DNA of 64,000 bases from Mucilaginibacter mali (GCF_013283875.1 NZ_CP054139.1:4216001-4280000); one strand, 5' to 3'. Positions 7,952 through 16,694 are shown, numbered from the stretch's first letter. A program made the numbers and translations. Notes: generated by a model from the sequence alone, not told the origin.

Positions 7952-10750
7952 ATGGACTATCAATTTAAAGATATAGAACAAAAATGGCAGCAGTTTTGGG
8001 CCGATAACCAAACCTTTAAGGCCGATAACAACTCGGCTAAGCCCAAATACTATGTAATGGATATGTTTCCTTATCCATCAGGCGCAGGCCTGCACGTAGG
8101 CCATCCGCTGGGCTATATCGCTTCTGATATTTTTTCGCGCTATAAAAGGCTGAAAGGCTTTAACGTATTACACCCCATGGGTTACGATTCGTTTGGCTTG
8201 CCGGCCGAGCAGTACGCTATACAAACCGGTCAGCACCCTGCTGTTACTACCGAGGCTAATATCGCTACTTATCGCCGCCAGTTAGATCAGATCGGTTTCT
8301 CGTTCGATTGGAGCCGCGAGGTGCGCACCAGTTCGCCCGATTTTTACAAGTGGACGCAGTGGATATTCATGCAACTGTTCAACTCGTGGTATAACAAGGA
8401 TGCCGACAAGGCCGAGAGCATAGATAAACTGGTAGCCCATTTCGCCGCCAACGGTTCAGCAGGTGTTAATGCCGTGTGCGATGAGGATATCGATACCTTT
8501 ACCGCTGCAGAATGGAACGCAAAAACTAACGAAGAACAACAAACGGAATTATTAAAATACCGCCTTACCTACCTGCGCGAAAGCACCGTTAACTGGTGCC
8601 CGGCCCTGGGTACGGTACTGGCTAACGACGAGGTGAAGGACGGCTTTAGCGAGCGCGGCGGTTTCCCTGTCGAACAAAAGAAAATGCAGCAGTGGAGCAT
8701 GCGCATCACCGCCTATGCCGAGCGCTTTTTGCAAGGCCTGGATGTGATTGACTGGCCCGAACCAATGAAAGAGATGCAGCGCAACTGGATAGGCAAAAGC
8801 ACCGGTGCCAGCGTTAAATTTCCAATACAGACTAAAGACTCAGGACTAAAGACTCAAGACTATATTGAGGTGTTCACCACCCGTGTGGATACCATATTCG
8901 GTGTAACCTTTGTTGTATTGGCCCCCGAGCACGAACTGGTAGCTGAATTGACTACGCCCGAGCAAAAGCTGAGTGTAGAGACCTACATTGCCCAAACTAA
9001 AAAGAAAAGCGAATTGGACCGCATGGCCGATACCAAAACCGTATCGGGCGCGTTTACCGGCAGCTATGTATTAAATCCGCTTAATGGCGAGCCTATACAG
9101 CTTTGGATAGCCGATTACGTTTTGGGTGGTTACGGAACCGGTGCGGTAATGGCCGTACCATCGGGCGATCAGCGCGATTATTTGTTTGCCAAACATTTCA
9201 GTTTGCCGATAGTGCCGATCATCGATATACAGAACATCGAGACCGAAGCAGACCCGACCAAGGAAGGTAAATACATCAATTCTGATTTCATCAACGGGTT
9301 AGATTATAAGAACGCTACCGCCGCTGTGGTTGCCAAACTGGAAGAGATAGGCGCGGGTAAAGCCAAGATCAACTACCGCATGCGCGATGCCATTTTTGGC
9401 CGCCAGCGTTATTGGGGCGAACCGGTGCCGGTTTACTTTAAAAATGGCTTGCCATACCTCATCAGCGAACAGGAATTGCCATTGATACTGCCCGAGATTG
9501 ATAAATACCTGCCAACCGAGACCGGCGAACCGCCACTGGCCCGCGCGACAGATTGGAAATACCCTGAGGGCGAATACGAACTAAGCACCATGCCCGGCTG
9601 GGCTGGCAGTAGTTGGTACTGGTACCGTTATATGGATGCCCATAACGATAAAGAGTTTGCATCGAAAGAAGCTATTGAATACTGGAAGGACGTTGACCTG
9701 TACATTGGCGGCAGCGAACACGCTACCGGCCACTTGCTGTACAGCCGATTTTGGAATAAATTTTTGAAAGACCTTGGCCTGGTGGTTGAAGAAGAACCTT
9801 TCAAAAAGTTGATCAACCAGGGCATGATACAGGGCCGCAGTAACTTTGTGTACCGTTTGGTTGATGACGAGGGCAGAGCTACAAATACATTTGTGAGCAA
9901 AGGCCTTATTGATCAATACAAAACATCGGCACTGCATGTGGATGTGAACATTGTGAAGAACGATATTTTAGATCTGGATAAATTTAAAGCCTGGCGCCCT
10001 GAACTTGCCGATGCTGAATTTATTTTAGAGAACGGCAAATATGTATGCGGCCACGAGGTAGAAAAAATGTCGAAGCGTTACTACAACGTTGTTAACCCCG
10101 ACGACATTGCTACCCAGTACGGTGCCGATACCCTGCGCATGTATGAGATGTTCCTTGGTCCGCTGGAGCAAAGTAAACCATGGAATACCAACGGCATTGA
10201 AGGCGTGTTTAAATTCCTGCGTAAATTCTGGCGCTTGTTCCACACGGCCGATTGGACGTTCAATGTATCAGATGCCGAGCCTACCAAGGCCGAACTGAAA
10301 TCGCTGCACAAGATCATCCGCAAGGTAGAGGAAGATGTAGAACGTTTCTCGTTCAATACATCGGTATCCAGCTTCATGATCGCCGTTAACGAGTTGACCG
10401 ACCTGAAATGCAACAAACGCGCCATTTTGCAGGATCTGGTGGTGGTGTTATCGCCATACGCCCCGCACATTTGCGAGGAGCTGTGGGTATTGCTGGGTAA
10501 CCAGGCCGGTACATTATCGTACGCGCCATATCCAAAATTCAACCCGGCTTATCTGGTAGAGGACGAATTCTCGTACCCGATATCCATCAACGGCAAGACA
10601 AAAACCAATATCAGCATCCCGCTAAGCATGGATCAGGCTGCCGTTGAAGCGCTTGTCCGTGACCATGATGATGTAAAGAAATACCTGGCGGGTGCGGCGA
10701 TCAAAAAGGTGATTGTGGTGAAAGGCAGGATTGTGAATATTGTGGTGTAA
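7952..10750 (+). CDS. leuS: Leucine--tRNA ligase
   Basis: A 932-residue class I aminoacyl-tRNA synthetase that charges tRNA-Leu in the cytosol. The HIGH-type motif is HVGH at residues 48-51, and the KMSKR loop is intact at 705-709. Between them lie the CP1 editing domain (FTTRVDTIFG, GTGAVMAVPSGDQRD), the anticodon-binding domain and a C-terminal domain ending IKKVIVVKGRIVNIVV. Length is at the upper end for bacteria, partly from a Bacteroidota-type insertion at about 160-200 and partly from an in-frame insertion of about 10 residues at 293-304 that is encoded by a tandem 14-bp repeat. A -7 element precedes the gene, and a long hairpin terminator follows 34 nt after the stop. Confidence 0.98.
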   Translation: MDYQFKDIEQKWQQFWADNQTFKADNNSAKPKYYVMDMFPYPSGAGLHVGHPLGYIASDIFSRYKRLKGFNVLHPMGYDSFGLPAEQYAIQTGQHPAVTTEANIATYRRQLDQIGFSFDWSREVRTSSPDFYKWTQWIFMQLFNSWYNKDADKAESIDKLVAHFAANGSAGVNAVCDEDIDTFTAAEWNAKTNEEQQTELLKYRLTYLRESTVNWCPALGTVLANDEVKDGFSERGGFPVEQKKMQQWSMRITAYAERFLQGLDVIDWPEPMKEMQRNWIGKSTGASVKFPIQTKDSGLKTQDYIEVFTTRVDTIFGVTFVVLAPEHELVAELTTPEQKLSVETYIAQTKKKSELDRMADTKTVSGAFTGSYVLNPLNGEPIQLWIADYVLGGYGTGAVMAVPSGDQRDYLFAKHFSLPIVPIIDIQNIETEADPTKEGKYINSDFINGLDYKNATAAVVAKLEEIGAGKAKINYRMRDAIFGRQRYWGEPVPVYFKNGLPYLISEQELPLILPEIDKYLPTETGEPPLARATDWKYPEGEYELSTMPGWAGSSWYWYRYMDAHNDKEFASKEAIEYWKDVDLYIGGSEHATGHLLYSRFWNKFLKDLGLVVEEEPFKKLINQGMIQGRSNFVYRLVDDEGRATNTFVSKGLIDQYKTSALHVDVNIVKNDILDLDKFKAWRPELADAEFILENGKYVCGHEVEKMSKRYYNVVNPDDIATQYGADTLRMYEMFLGPLEQSKPWNTNGIEGVFKFLRKFWRLFHTADWTFNVSDAEPTKAELKSLHKIIRKVEEDVERFSFNTSVSSFMIAVNELTDLKCNKRAILQDLVVVLSPYAPHICEELWVLLGNQAGTLSYAPYPKFNPAYLVEDEFSYPISINGKTKTNISIPLSMDQAAVEALVRDHDDVKKYLAGAAIKKVIVVKGRIVNIVV
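8830..8862 (+). repeat. Tandem 14-bp repeat inserted in frame within leuS
   Basis: GACTAAAGACTCAG and GACTAAAGACTCAA follow each other directly, then GACTA. The translated segment (KDSGLKTQDY) lies just before the conserved EVFTTRVDT of the editing domain, where other LeuRS proteins have a short loop. Confidence 0.7.
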
Positions 10751-10784
10751 CCCCACCCAACCTCCCCGAGGAGGATGGCTTTAA

Positions 10785-10825
10785 AAACAAAAAAGCGAAA
10801 GGCTAAGCCTTTCGCTTTTTTGTTT
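10785..10825 (+). terminator. leuS terminator
   Basis: A perfect 19-bp stem (10785-10803 with 10807-10825) with a TAA loop. The A-rich 5' base and T-rich 3' base make it bidirectional in principle. Confidence 0.85.
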
Positions 10826-10835
10826 ATCCCCCCAT

Positions 10836-10919
10836 CGTCATTCTGAGTGAAACGAAGAATCCCCGATAAGCAGGGCGACAATGCATGTTTGGGATGTTTC
10901 GCTCCCGCTCAACATGACG
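10836..10919. repeat. Dispersed hairpin repeat, family A
   Basis: It begins CGTCATTCTGAG and ends with the inverse CTCAACATGACG; an inner arm AAACGAAGAATCCC pairs imperfectly with GGGATGTTTCGCT. The central CCCCGATAAGCAGGGC is shared with other copies. Confidence 0.85.
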
Positions 10920-10953
10920 GGTTGGTGGAGCGCACGTAAACTAACCAAGGAAA

Positions 10954-11092
10954 ACTCACCCGGTCGTTGCTGCGCTCGACCACCCTCTCTTCGCTACGCG
11001 TAAAGAGGGATAGGGTTATCGGATACTGCTCCTGCCCGCTGCCCCGCGCAGCGAAGAGAGGGCCGACCAGCGTAGCGTAGTCGGGGTGAGTA
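10954..11092 (+). repeat. Dispersed cruciform repeat, family B
   Basis: It begins ACTCACCCGGTCG and ends GTCGGGGTGAGTA. Inside, two sub-hairpins have CCCTCTCTTCGC/AAAGAGGG-type arms, with the central GGATACTGCTCCTGCCC. It lies between leuS and the 3' end of tdk. Confidence 0.85.
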
Positions 11093-11095
11093 AAT

Positions 11096-11671
11096 CTACT
11101 CCAACCCAAAACAATGCCTGCATCTCGGCTCATAACTTTCCATCTCCCCCAAAAGTATCTTAGCCTCACTTGGCACCAGGCGATAGCTGTACAGTGCCTC
11201 GTTACCACATTTAACGCACACGGCGTGCACCTTGGTCACACTTTCGGCAATAGCCATCAATGCGGGCATAGGGCCAAACGGTCTTCCCTGGAAATCCATA
11301 TCCAAGCCGGCGATGATCACCCTAACACCCTTATTGGCCAGTGTACTACATACATAAGGCAGTTCATCATCAAAAAACTGGGCCTCATCAATACCTACCA
11401 CCTGCACATGGCCGCCTAACAGCAAAATGGCCGATGAACTGTCGACCGGGGTACTTGGTATGGAAACATGATTATGCGATACCACTTCGGTTTCGTGGTA
11501 GCGGGTATCGGTTTTGGGTTTAAATATCTCTACGTTTAACCGGGCTATCTGCGCGCGTCTTAACCGGCGGATCAGTTCTTCGGTTTTACCCGAAAACATC
11601 GATCCGCATATCACCTCTATGCTTCCGCCAAGTTCGCTACGTCTTTTAAAAACCTCTTCGTTAAACAGCAT
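11096..11671 (-). CDS. tdk: Thymidine kinase
   Basis: A 191-residue type II (TK1-like) thymidine kinase of the pyrimidine salvage pathway that phosphorylates thymidine to dTMP with ATP. The P-loop GSMFSGKT is at residues 23-30, the DEAQF motif marks the Walker B/catalytic region, and the structural zinc site is formed by VCVKCG and PRCRHC near the C-terminus. The lasso segment between these Cys pairs (YSYRLVPSEA) is present. Length is normal. The family B repeat ends 3 nt beyond its stop codon, so the 3' end of its transcript would include that element in antisense orientation. Confidence 0.96.
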   Translation of the reverse strand: MLFNEEVFKRRSELGGSIEVICGSMFSGKTEELIRRLRRAQIARLNVEIFKPKTDTRYHETEVVSHNHVSIPSTPVDSSSAILLLGGHVQVVGIDEAQFFDDELPYVCSTLANKGVRVIIAGLDMDFQGRPFGPMPALMAIAESVTKVHAVCVKCGNEALYSYRLVPSEAKILLGEMESYEPRCRHCFGLE

Positions 11672-11746
11672 TTACAAATATCTTAGAGGGGTCTAATATC
11701 CGAAATTTAATGTTATTTTTGAATTGCATAATACCAAATTATATCC

Positions 11747-12796
11747 ATGAAGCAGCAGGACGTATTTAAAAAGATAGGTGGGATCATCACGGAAATAAAC
11801 GAACAATACGAATATCTTCAATCGGTAAACGGCATATCCAACGATCTGGAACTGGAATTGCTGATGGCCAACGCCCACTTCCTGTCCGACCATATCGAGA
11901 TCCTGCGCAAGCTAAACGTACAGGCCGCTAAGGCACAGGAGGTCGCTGCCAGGGAAGCGCCGGTCCCCGAAGTTAAACCAGAACCCCTTATTGAATTAAA
12001 GCCCGAACCAGGGCCTGAGACTAAACCCGAGCCAAAAAATACGCCCGAGCCTCAATATTTTCAACCATTCACGTCAGAGCCCGAGGAAGCGGAAGAATCA
12101 GTGGCAGAAATCGAAGAAGAGGAAGAGGCCCCAGTTTTTGAATTTAATATTGATAACCAAATAGAAGCTCCCGAAGAAGAGGAAGCACCCGAACCGGAGC
12201 CAGCCCCGGCGCCTATTCGCCACGAACTTACTTTAGAAGATATTGGCGAAGATTGGGACGAGGATGAGGACGAAAACGACCAAAGCGAAGTGGAGACCGG
12301 GTTAGCCCCCGAAGAAGTGAAGGCTGTTAAAGCCATCCCCGCAACGCCAATTCCCGAACCGGCTAAACCCACACCTGCCCCCGAGCCCGTGATAGAAGAA
12401 CCGGTGGCAGTGCACCCAAAGGAAAGGCCCAAACAGACACCCGAGCCTATTGCAGAAAAGCACACGCAGATCATGGTGGCCGAAGAAGAGATCATTACCA
12501 TCAACCAGCGCATGTCGGCACAAATGGCGGCTACCCGTGTGTCCGATCAATTGCAGCAACCGATCAACGATTTGAAAGGCGCCATCACACTTAACGATAA
12601 ATTGCTGTACATCCGCGAGTTATTTAACGGCTACAGCCTGGCCTACAGCGAAGCCCTCGACCTGATGAACCGCATGCAAAGCTTTGAAGAAGCACAAACC
12701 TTCCTCAAGAACAGCTACGCCACCAAAAACAACTGGGCCGATAAGCAAGCCGTAGCCGATAAGTTTTACGCATTGCTACAACGCAGGTATTTGTAG
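11747..12796 (+). CDS. Uncharacterised protein with acidic proline-rich linker and conserved helical C-terminus
   Basis: A 349-residue protein of unknown function. Residues 1-70 form a short helical N-terminal region (LELELLMANAHFLSDHIEILRKL). About 75-240 is a low-complexity linker rich in Pro and Glu. The last 100 residues (QRMSAQMAATRVSDQLQQ, DLKGAITLNDKLLYIRELF, then FLKNSYATKNNW) form a compact helical domain that I recall as recurrent in Bacteroidota proteins of unknown role. There is no signal peptide, so it is probably cytosolic. Two folded ends joined by a long acidic tether suggest a scaffold or adaptor, but this is inference. TATTTTTG at 11714-11721 is a possible -7 element. It is divergent from tdk. 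Confidence 0.8.
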   Translation: MKQQDVFKKIGGIITEINEQYEYLQSVNGISNDLELELLMANAHFLSDHIEILRKLNVQAAKAQEVAAREAPVPEVKPEPLIELKPEPGPETKPEPKNTPEPQYFQPFTSEPEEAEESVAEIEEEEEAPVFEFNIDNQIEAPEEEEAPEPEPAPAPIRHELTLEDIGEDWDEDEDENDQSEVETGLAPEEVKAVKAIPATPIPEPAKPTPAPEPVIEEPVAVHPKERPKQTPEPIAEKHTQIMVAEEEIITINQRMSAQMAATRVSDQLQQPINDLKGAITLNDKLLYIRELFNGYSLAYSEALDLMNRMQSFEEAQTFLKNSYATKNNWADKQAVADKFYALLQRRYL

Positions 12797-13300
12797 GTTT
12801 TTTCAGTTCCCTCACCTGGGAGGGATGCGGCCGCCTGTGTGGTGGCAGGGAGGGGTTTCTACGTTTGCTACCCCTCAATGATCAATGACAGCTTAGCGGA
12901 ATGACCTAATGACGTGAAGCTTTTGGGCGTTGCCTGCGGCCCGTGCTATCCGCTCATACTGCACAGGCATTGGCCACATGGTCGGTATCCGCTCCTATCA
13001 CTAACGCGCAGAAACATGATCTGCGGGATATCAATTTGCAAATTCCGATGTTCCGGAGGGGACTACCTGTTTGTAGAACAAGAAAACAAACAGGTAGCCC
13101 CCCTAAGGCACAGAAAGGTGTGCCAAATATAACTCTGTATCTTCTCGGGTCTCTTACCAGAAACCCTATGTCCCCCCGTCATTGCAAGGTTCAAAGCAAT
13201 CGGTCGATAAGCAAAGCAGACATACATAGCTTAGAGATCGCCCTTCCTTGCAATGACGTGGTGGAGGAATGTCGACACAAACGATAATTCCTAAAAAACA
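12797..13300. other. Gene-free region with several repeats and a hairpin
   Basis: No convincing gene is seen. It holds a CCTCCC-type repeat (about 12806-12860), a TCAATGAC/AATGACCTAATGAC repeat (about 12880-12913), a hairpin with the 11-bp perfect arms CTACCTGTTTG and CAAACAGGTAG (13063-13073 and 13087-13097) flanked by G and C runs, a small GGCACA/TGTGCC hairpin (13108-13125), and a family A repeat. Confidence 0.5.
13177..13258. repeat. Dispersed hairpin repeat, family A
   Basis: It begins CGTCATTGCAAGG and ends CCTTGCAATGACG, with the GATAAGCA centre shared with other copies. It lies 43 nt upstream of the uronate-cluster promoter. Confidence 0.85.
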
Positions 13301-13331
13301 TTTGTATATCTCATTTTTATCATTAATTTTG
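13301..13331 (+). promoter_or_regulatory. Promoter of the uronate-utilisation cluster
   Basis: TTTG (13301-13304), 19 nt, then TAATTTTG (13324-13331) is an exact match to the Bacteroidota housekeeping consensus TTTG-N19-TAnnTTTG. The predicted start site, about 7 nt downstream, falls inside the first operator palindrome. Confidence 0.8.
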
Positions 13332-13355
13332 GTTAACCAATTTTTGGTTAACCAA
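13329..13355. promoter_or_regulatory. Two tandem TTGGTTAACCAA operators
   Basis: Perfect 12-bp dyads lie at 13329-13340 and 13344-13355, 15 bp apart centre to centre. They overlap the end of the -7 element and the predicted start site and end 6 nt before the GntR ATG. The half-site TTGGT is that of hexuronate-responsive FadR-subfamily GntR regulators (UxuR/ExuR sites read ATTGGTATACCAAT), so autorepression by the adjacent GntR protein is likely. Confidence 0.75.
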
Positions 13356-13361
13356 TTTACT

Positions 13362-14099
13362 ATGCAAGATCAGCTTACCAAAACATTCCAGGCCGTTAAG
13401 GTAGAAAGCCCTGTCGACCAGATCATCAACCAGCTGCGCAACCTCATTAATACCGGCCAGCTAAAACCCGGCGACCGCTTGCCTGCCGAACGCATCCTGG
13501 CCGAACGCTTTGCCGTTGGCCGCAGTTATGTGCGCGAGGCTATCCTTAAACTGGAGTTTTACGGCTTGCTGAAAACATCGCCCCAAAGCGGTACCTATGT
13601 ATCGGGACTAAGTATAAAAGTGCTGGATAACCTGATCAGCGATATTGTAAAGTTCCACAAGGATGATTTTAACGCCCTGATAGAGGCCCGTTATTATCTG
13701 GAATTAAGCGCCGTGCGTCTTGCCGCCGACCGCCGTACCGCCGATGACCTAACCAATCTGCGCACCGCATTGGTTGATTACGAAGCCAAAGTGGCCAACA
13801 ATACTGACGCGGTAGAGGAAGACATGCTTTTCCACCTCAAGATAGCCGCCGCCGCCAGAAACCCGGTGATCGAATCGATGATGATGGTGCTGATCCCCGA
13901 CCTGATCAAAAACATTGTAGAGAACAAGATCTGCGGCACCGACCGCGGCTACCGTGCCGCCGATGAACACCGTGCCATACTGAAAGCTATAGACCGCCAG
14001 GATGTAAAAGCCGCCGAAGCCGCCATGTCCACGCATTTAGATGAGATATTACAATTAAGCAAAACCGGCCAGTCCGCCGCGCAACTAATAGCTAAATAA
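13362..14099 (+). CDS. GntR family regulator (FadR/UxuR subfamily) of uronate utilisation
   Basis: A 245-residue regulator. The N-terminal winged helix (VDQIINQLRNLI, LKPGDRLPAERILAERF, then VREAILKLEFYGLL) is followed by an all-helical FCD ligand domain with the metal-binding His pattern (FHLKIAAAARNP, DEHRAILKAI, STHLDEIL). Such proteins release DNA on binding a small carboxylate or uronate. The ATG at 13362 was chosen because the frame's upstream start (13269) would place the promoter and operators inside the gene. The stop overlaps the next ATG (TAATG), so it is translationally coupled to the lyase gene. The two palindromes at its own start site indicate autoregulation of the cluster. Confidence 0.88.
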   Translation: MQDQLTKTFQAVKVESPVDQIINQLRNLINTGQLKPGDRLPAERILAERFAVGRSYVREAILKLEFYGLLKTSPQSGTYVSGLSIKVLDNLISDIVKFHKDDFNALIEARYYLELSAVRLAADRRTADDLTNLRTALVDYEAKVANNTDAVEEDMLFHLKIAAAARNPVIESMMMVLIPDLIKNIVENKICGTDRGYRAADEHRAILKAIDRQDVKAAEAAMSTHLDEILQLSKTGQSAAQLIAK

Positions 14100-16237
14100 T
14101 GATGGGAATAAGGAAAATATGGGCGGCCGCTTTGGTTTTAGGCACCGCCGTGCAGGGTTTTGCACAGCAGCACCCTAATATTATGCTTACTAAGGCCAAC
14201 ATTGCCGCCGTAAGGCAGGGTGTAGCGAAATATCCCTTATTAAGGTCATCGTTCAACGAAGTAAAACAACAAGCCGACAGGGCCATCGCCAAAGGTATCG
14301 ACGTACCCGTACCTAAAGACGGCGCGGGTGGCTACACGCACGAACAGCACAAGCAGAACTACCAAAGCATGAACGCCTGCGGTATTGCCTACCAGGTGAC
14401 CGGCGATAAAAAATATGCCGCTTTTGTGAAGGATATGTTGCTGAAATATGCTGCCCAGTACGAAAGCTGGCCGCAGCATCCCAAAAAGAAAAGCAACCAG
14501 ATACCCGGCAAGATATTTTGGCAATGTTTGAACGATTTTGTGTGGCAGGTATATACCATACAGGCCTACGACCTGGTGCACGATGCCATCCCGGCTGGCG
14601 ACCGCGCTACGATAGAGCAGCACCTGTTTATGCCGATACTGCACTACTTTACCAACGAGTGTAAAGAGACCTTCGACCTGATCCATAACCATGGCACCTG
14701 GTGCCTGTCGGCAGTGGGTATGACGGGCTACGTGATCAACAAGCCCGATTACGTGCAAATGGCGTTGAAAGGTTCGGCTAAGGATGGTAAGACCGGCTTC
14801 CTGGCGCAATTGGATCAGCTGTTCTCTCCCGATGGTTACTATACCGAGGGGCCTTACTACCAGCGCTATGCTATGCTGCCTTTTGTTATCTTCGCTAAAA
14901 CCATACAGCAAAACCAGCCGCAACTACAGATCTTTAAATATCATAACAGCATCCTGTCCAAAGCTATCGACGCGTCGTTGCAATTAACCTATACCAATGG
15001 CGCTTTCTTCCCGGTAAATGATGCTATGAAGGATAAAACTTTCCAGTCGGAGGAGTTGGTTTATGGCGTAGATATCGCTTATGCGGATATTAAATCCCAG
15101 GCCGACCTGCTTGATGTGGCTAAACAACAAAAGCGGGTAATGGTATCCGATGCTGGCCTTCGCGTTGCTAAAGATATAGCGGCGGGAAAGGCGAAACCTT
15201 TTCAATATCGTTCGGCCTGGTTAAGCGATGGTAATAAGGGTGATGAAGGCGGCCTGGGTATCCTGCGCAGCGGCCCGAATACCGACCAGCAATGTATCCT
15301 GCTAAAAGCGGCATCGCAGGGCATGGGCCATGGGCATTTCGACAGGTTGAATTTATTGTACTACGATAACGGCGGTGAGATCTTTAGTGATTACGGTTCG
15401 GCACGTTTCCTCAATATCGAATCGAAATTTGGCGGCGATTACCTGCCCGAAAATAAGACCTGGGCCAAACAAACCGTAGCGCATAATACGCTGGTGGCTG
15501 ATGAAACATCGCACTACGGCGGCGAACTAAAAAATGCCGAGAAATATCACCCCGAATTATTGAAATTCGCTGCCAGCGAGCAATTGCAGGTGATCAGCGC
15601 CGAAGAAGATCACGCTTACGATGGTATCAAGATGCAGCGTACCAGCATCTTGTTTAAAGTGCCAGGGCTGGATAAAGATCTGCTGATCGATGTGGTGCGC
15701 GGCCTGTCGGGTAAAGACCACCAGTATGACCTGCCTTTCTGGTACCAGGGGCATATTACCGATCAGTCGTTCAAAACCAATGTGGTCACTAATAACCTGA
15801 AGGCTTTGGGCAAAAAGGATGGCTATCAGCATCTGTGGCTCAACAGCCAAAGCAACCTGCATAATGGCGACGACCATATCACCATCCTGAATAACCTGCG
15901 CTTTTACACCATCCATATCGCCGCCGATTCGGCCATGCAGGTAAAGCTGGTTACCCTCGGCGCAAACGACCCTAACATGGATCTGCGGACGGAGGAAAAG
16001 GCGTTCATCTTATCTAAACCAAAGGCAGCTAACCAAACCTTTGTTACCGTTACCGAAACCCATGGCCGCACCGACCCCACCGGCGAAACCACCACCGGCG
16101 CGGCCAGCAACGTAAGCGATTTAAAAGTGCTGAAAGATGACGAAACGCAAACTATATTTGCCTTCAGGGTGAAGCAAAAGGCTTACAAGCTAACCATTAA
16201 CTATACTAACAAAAACAATTTTATACAGATAAATTAA
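14099..16237 (+). CDS. PL17-type oligo-alginate lyase (heparinase II/III family)
   Basis: A 712-residue secreted or periplasmic polysaccharide lyase. A signal peptide (ending VQGFAQ) is followed by an alpha/alpha-toroid alginate-lyase domain and a C-terminal heparinase II/III-like beta-sheet domain. HNHGTW contains N197 and H198, and YYTEGPYYQRYA contains Y254; the Asn-to-Tyr spacing of 57 equals that of the catalytic N201/Y258 pair recalled for the PL17 enzyme Alg17c. PL17 enzymes act exolytically on oligo-alginate and release unsaturated monouronate. It is coupled to the GntR gene and followed 2 nt later by kdgF, which acts on this product. A lyase for another uronide (for example hyaluronan- or heparin-like) cannot be fully excluded. 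Confidence 0.82.
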   Translation: MMGIRKIWAAALVLGTAVQGFAQQHPNIMLTKANIAAVRQGVAKYPLLRSSFNEVKQQADRAIAKGIDVPVPKDGAGGYTHEQHKQNYQSMNACGIAYQVTGDKKYAAFVKDMLLKYAAQYESWPQHPKKKSNQIPGKIFWQCLNDFVWQVYTIQAYDLVHDAIPAGDRATIEQHLFMPILHYFTNECKETFDLIHNHGTWCLSAVGMTGYVINKPDYVQMALKGSAKDGKTGFLAQLDQLFSPDGYYTEGPYYQRYAMLPFVIFAKTIQQNQPQLQIFKYHNSILSKAIDASLQLTYTNGAFFPVNDAMKDKTFQSEELVYGVDIAYADIKSQADLLDVAKQQKRVMVSDAGLRVAKDIAAGKAKPFQYRSAWLSDGNKGDEGGLGILRSGPNTDQQCILLKAASQGMGHGHFDRLNLLYYDNGGEIFSDYGSARFLNIESKFGGDYLPENKTWAKQTVAHNTLVADETSHYGGELKNAEKYHPELLKFAASEQLQVISAEEDHAYDGIKMQRTSILFKVPGLDKDLLIDVVRGLSGKDHQYDLPFWYQGHITDQSFKTNVVTNNLKALGKKDGYQHLWLNSQSNLHNGDDHITILNNLRFYTIHIAADSAMQVKLVTLGANDPNMDLRTEEKAFILSKPKAANQTFVTVTETHGRTDPTGETTTGAASNVSDLKVLKDDETQTIFAFRVKQKAYKLTINYTNKNNFIQIN

Positions 16238-16238
16238 T

Positions 16239-16574
16239 ATGATACAGAGCAGCGTATTTCAGTTTGAGCAAGAAACAGAGTGGCAGGACGTAGGCAACGG
16301 TTGCCAGCGCAAAATATTTGGTTACGATGATAAGGTGATGCTGGTGAAAGCCAAATTTGTGGCCGGCGGCGTTGGCCCGTTACATAGCCACCCGCACTCG
16401 CAGGTTACTTATGTTGATAGCGGCGTGTTTGAAATGACCATCGGCGACGAAACCAAAACCATCCGCAAAGGCGACGGCTATTATGTACCGCCTAACGTAG
16501 TGCACGGCGTAACCTGCACCGAGGCGGGGATGCTGATAGACGGGTTTAGTCCGTATAGGGAGGATTTTATATAG
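16239..16574 (+). CDS. kdgF: KdgF-like cupin, unsaturated-uronate ring-opening protein
   Basis: A 111-residue single-domain cupin. The metal ligands expected for KdgF are present: H49, H51 and Q55 in PLHSHPHSQ, and H89 in NVVHGV. D101, F103 and R107 near the C-terminus match the positions reported as important in KdgF proteins. KdgF speeds conversion of the unsaturated uronate released by pectin or alginate lyases to the linear keto-uronate. It starts 2 nt after the lyase stop codon, which fits this sequential role. A generic cupin function is the main alternative. Its 3' flank carries a family A and then a family B repeat, which separate it from the second half of the cluster. Confidence 0.85.
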   Translation: MIQSSVFQFEQETEWQDVGNGCQRKIFGYDDKVMLVKAKFVAGGVGPLHSHPHSQVTYVDSGVFEMTIGDETKTIRKGDGYYVPPNVVHGVTCTEAGMLIDGFSPYREDFI

Positions 16575-16601
16575 ATCCTACCAACCCTCTAATAACCACA
16601 T

Positions 16602-16694
16602 CGTCATTGCGAGCGTAGCGTGGCAATCCCCGATAAGCAGGGCCGCCCTGTAAAGCTGGGGATTGCCACGTCGCTATCGCTACTCGCAATGACG
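16602..16694. repeat. Dispersed hairpin repeat, family A
   Basis: It begins CGTCATTGCGAGCG and ends CTCGCAATGACG; inner arms GTGGCAATCCCC and GGGGATTGCCAC are perfectly complementary. The centre again has GATAAGCAGGGC. Confidence 0.9.

Noticed and set aside
10081..10542. 153-residue minus-strand frame opposite leuS
   Set aside because: Antisense shadow within a conserved synthetase; no domain or start-site evidence.
12061..12513. 150-residue Ser/Gly-rich minus-strand frame
   Set aside because: It is the complement of the low-complexity Pro/Glu linker of the plus-strand gene; the apparent composition is an artefact.
12914..13287. Two overlapping plus-strand frames between the Pro/Glu-rich protein gene and the GntR gene
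   Set aside because: They lie over family A and other repeats, have no recognisable domains, and one runs into the GntR promoter.
14246..14923. 225-residue minus-strand frame opposite the PL17-type lyase
   Set aside because: Long antisense frames are common in codon-biased genes; the lyase frame has clear catalytic motifs.
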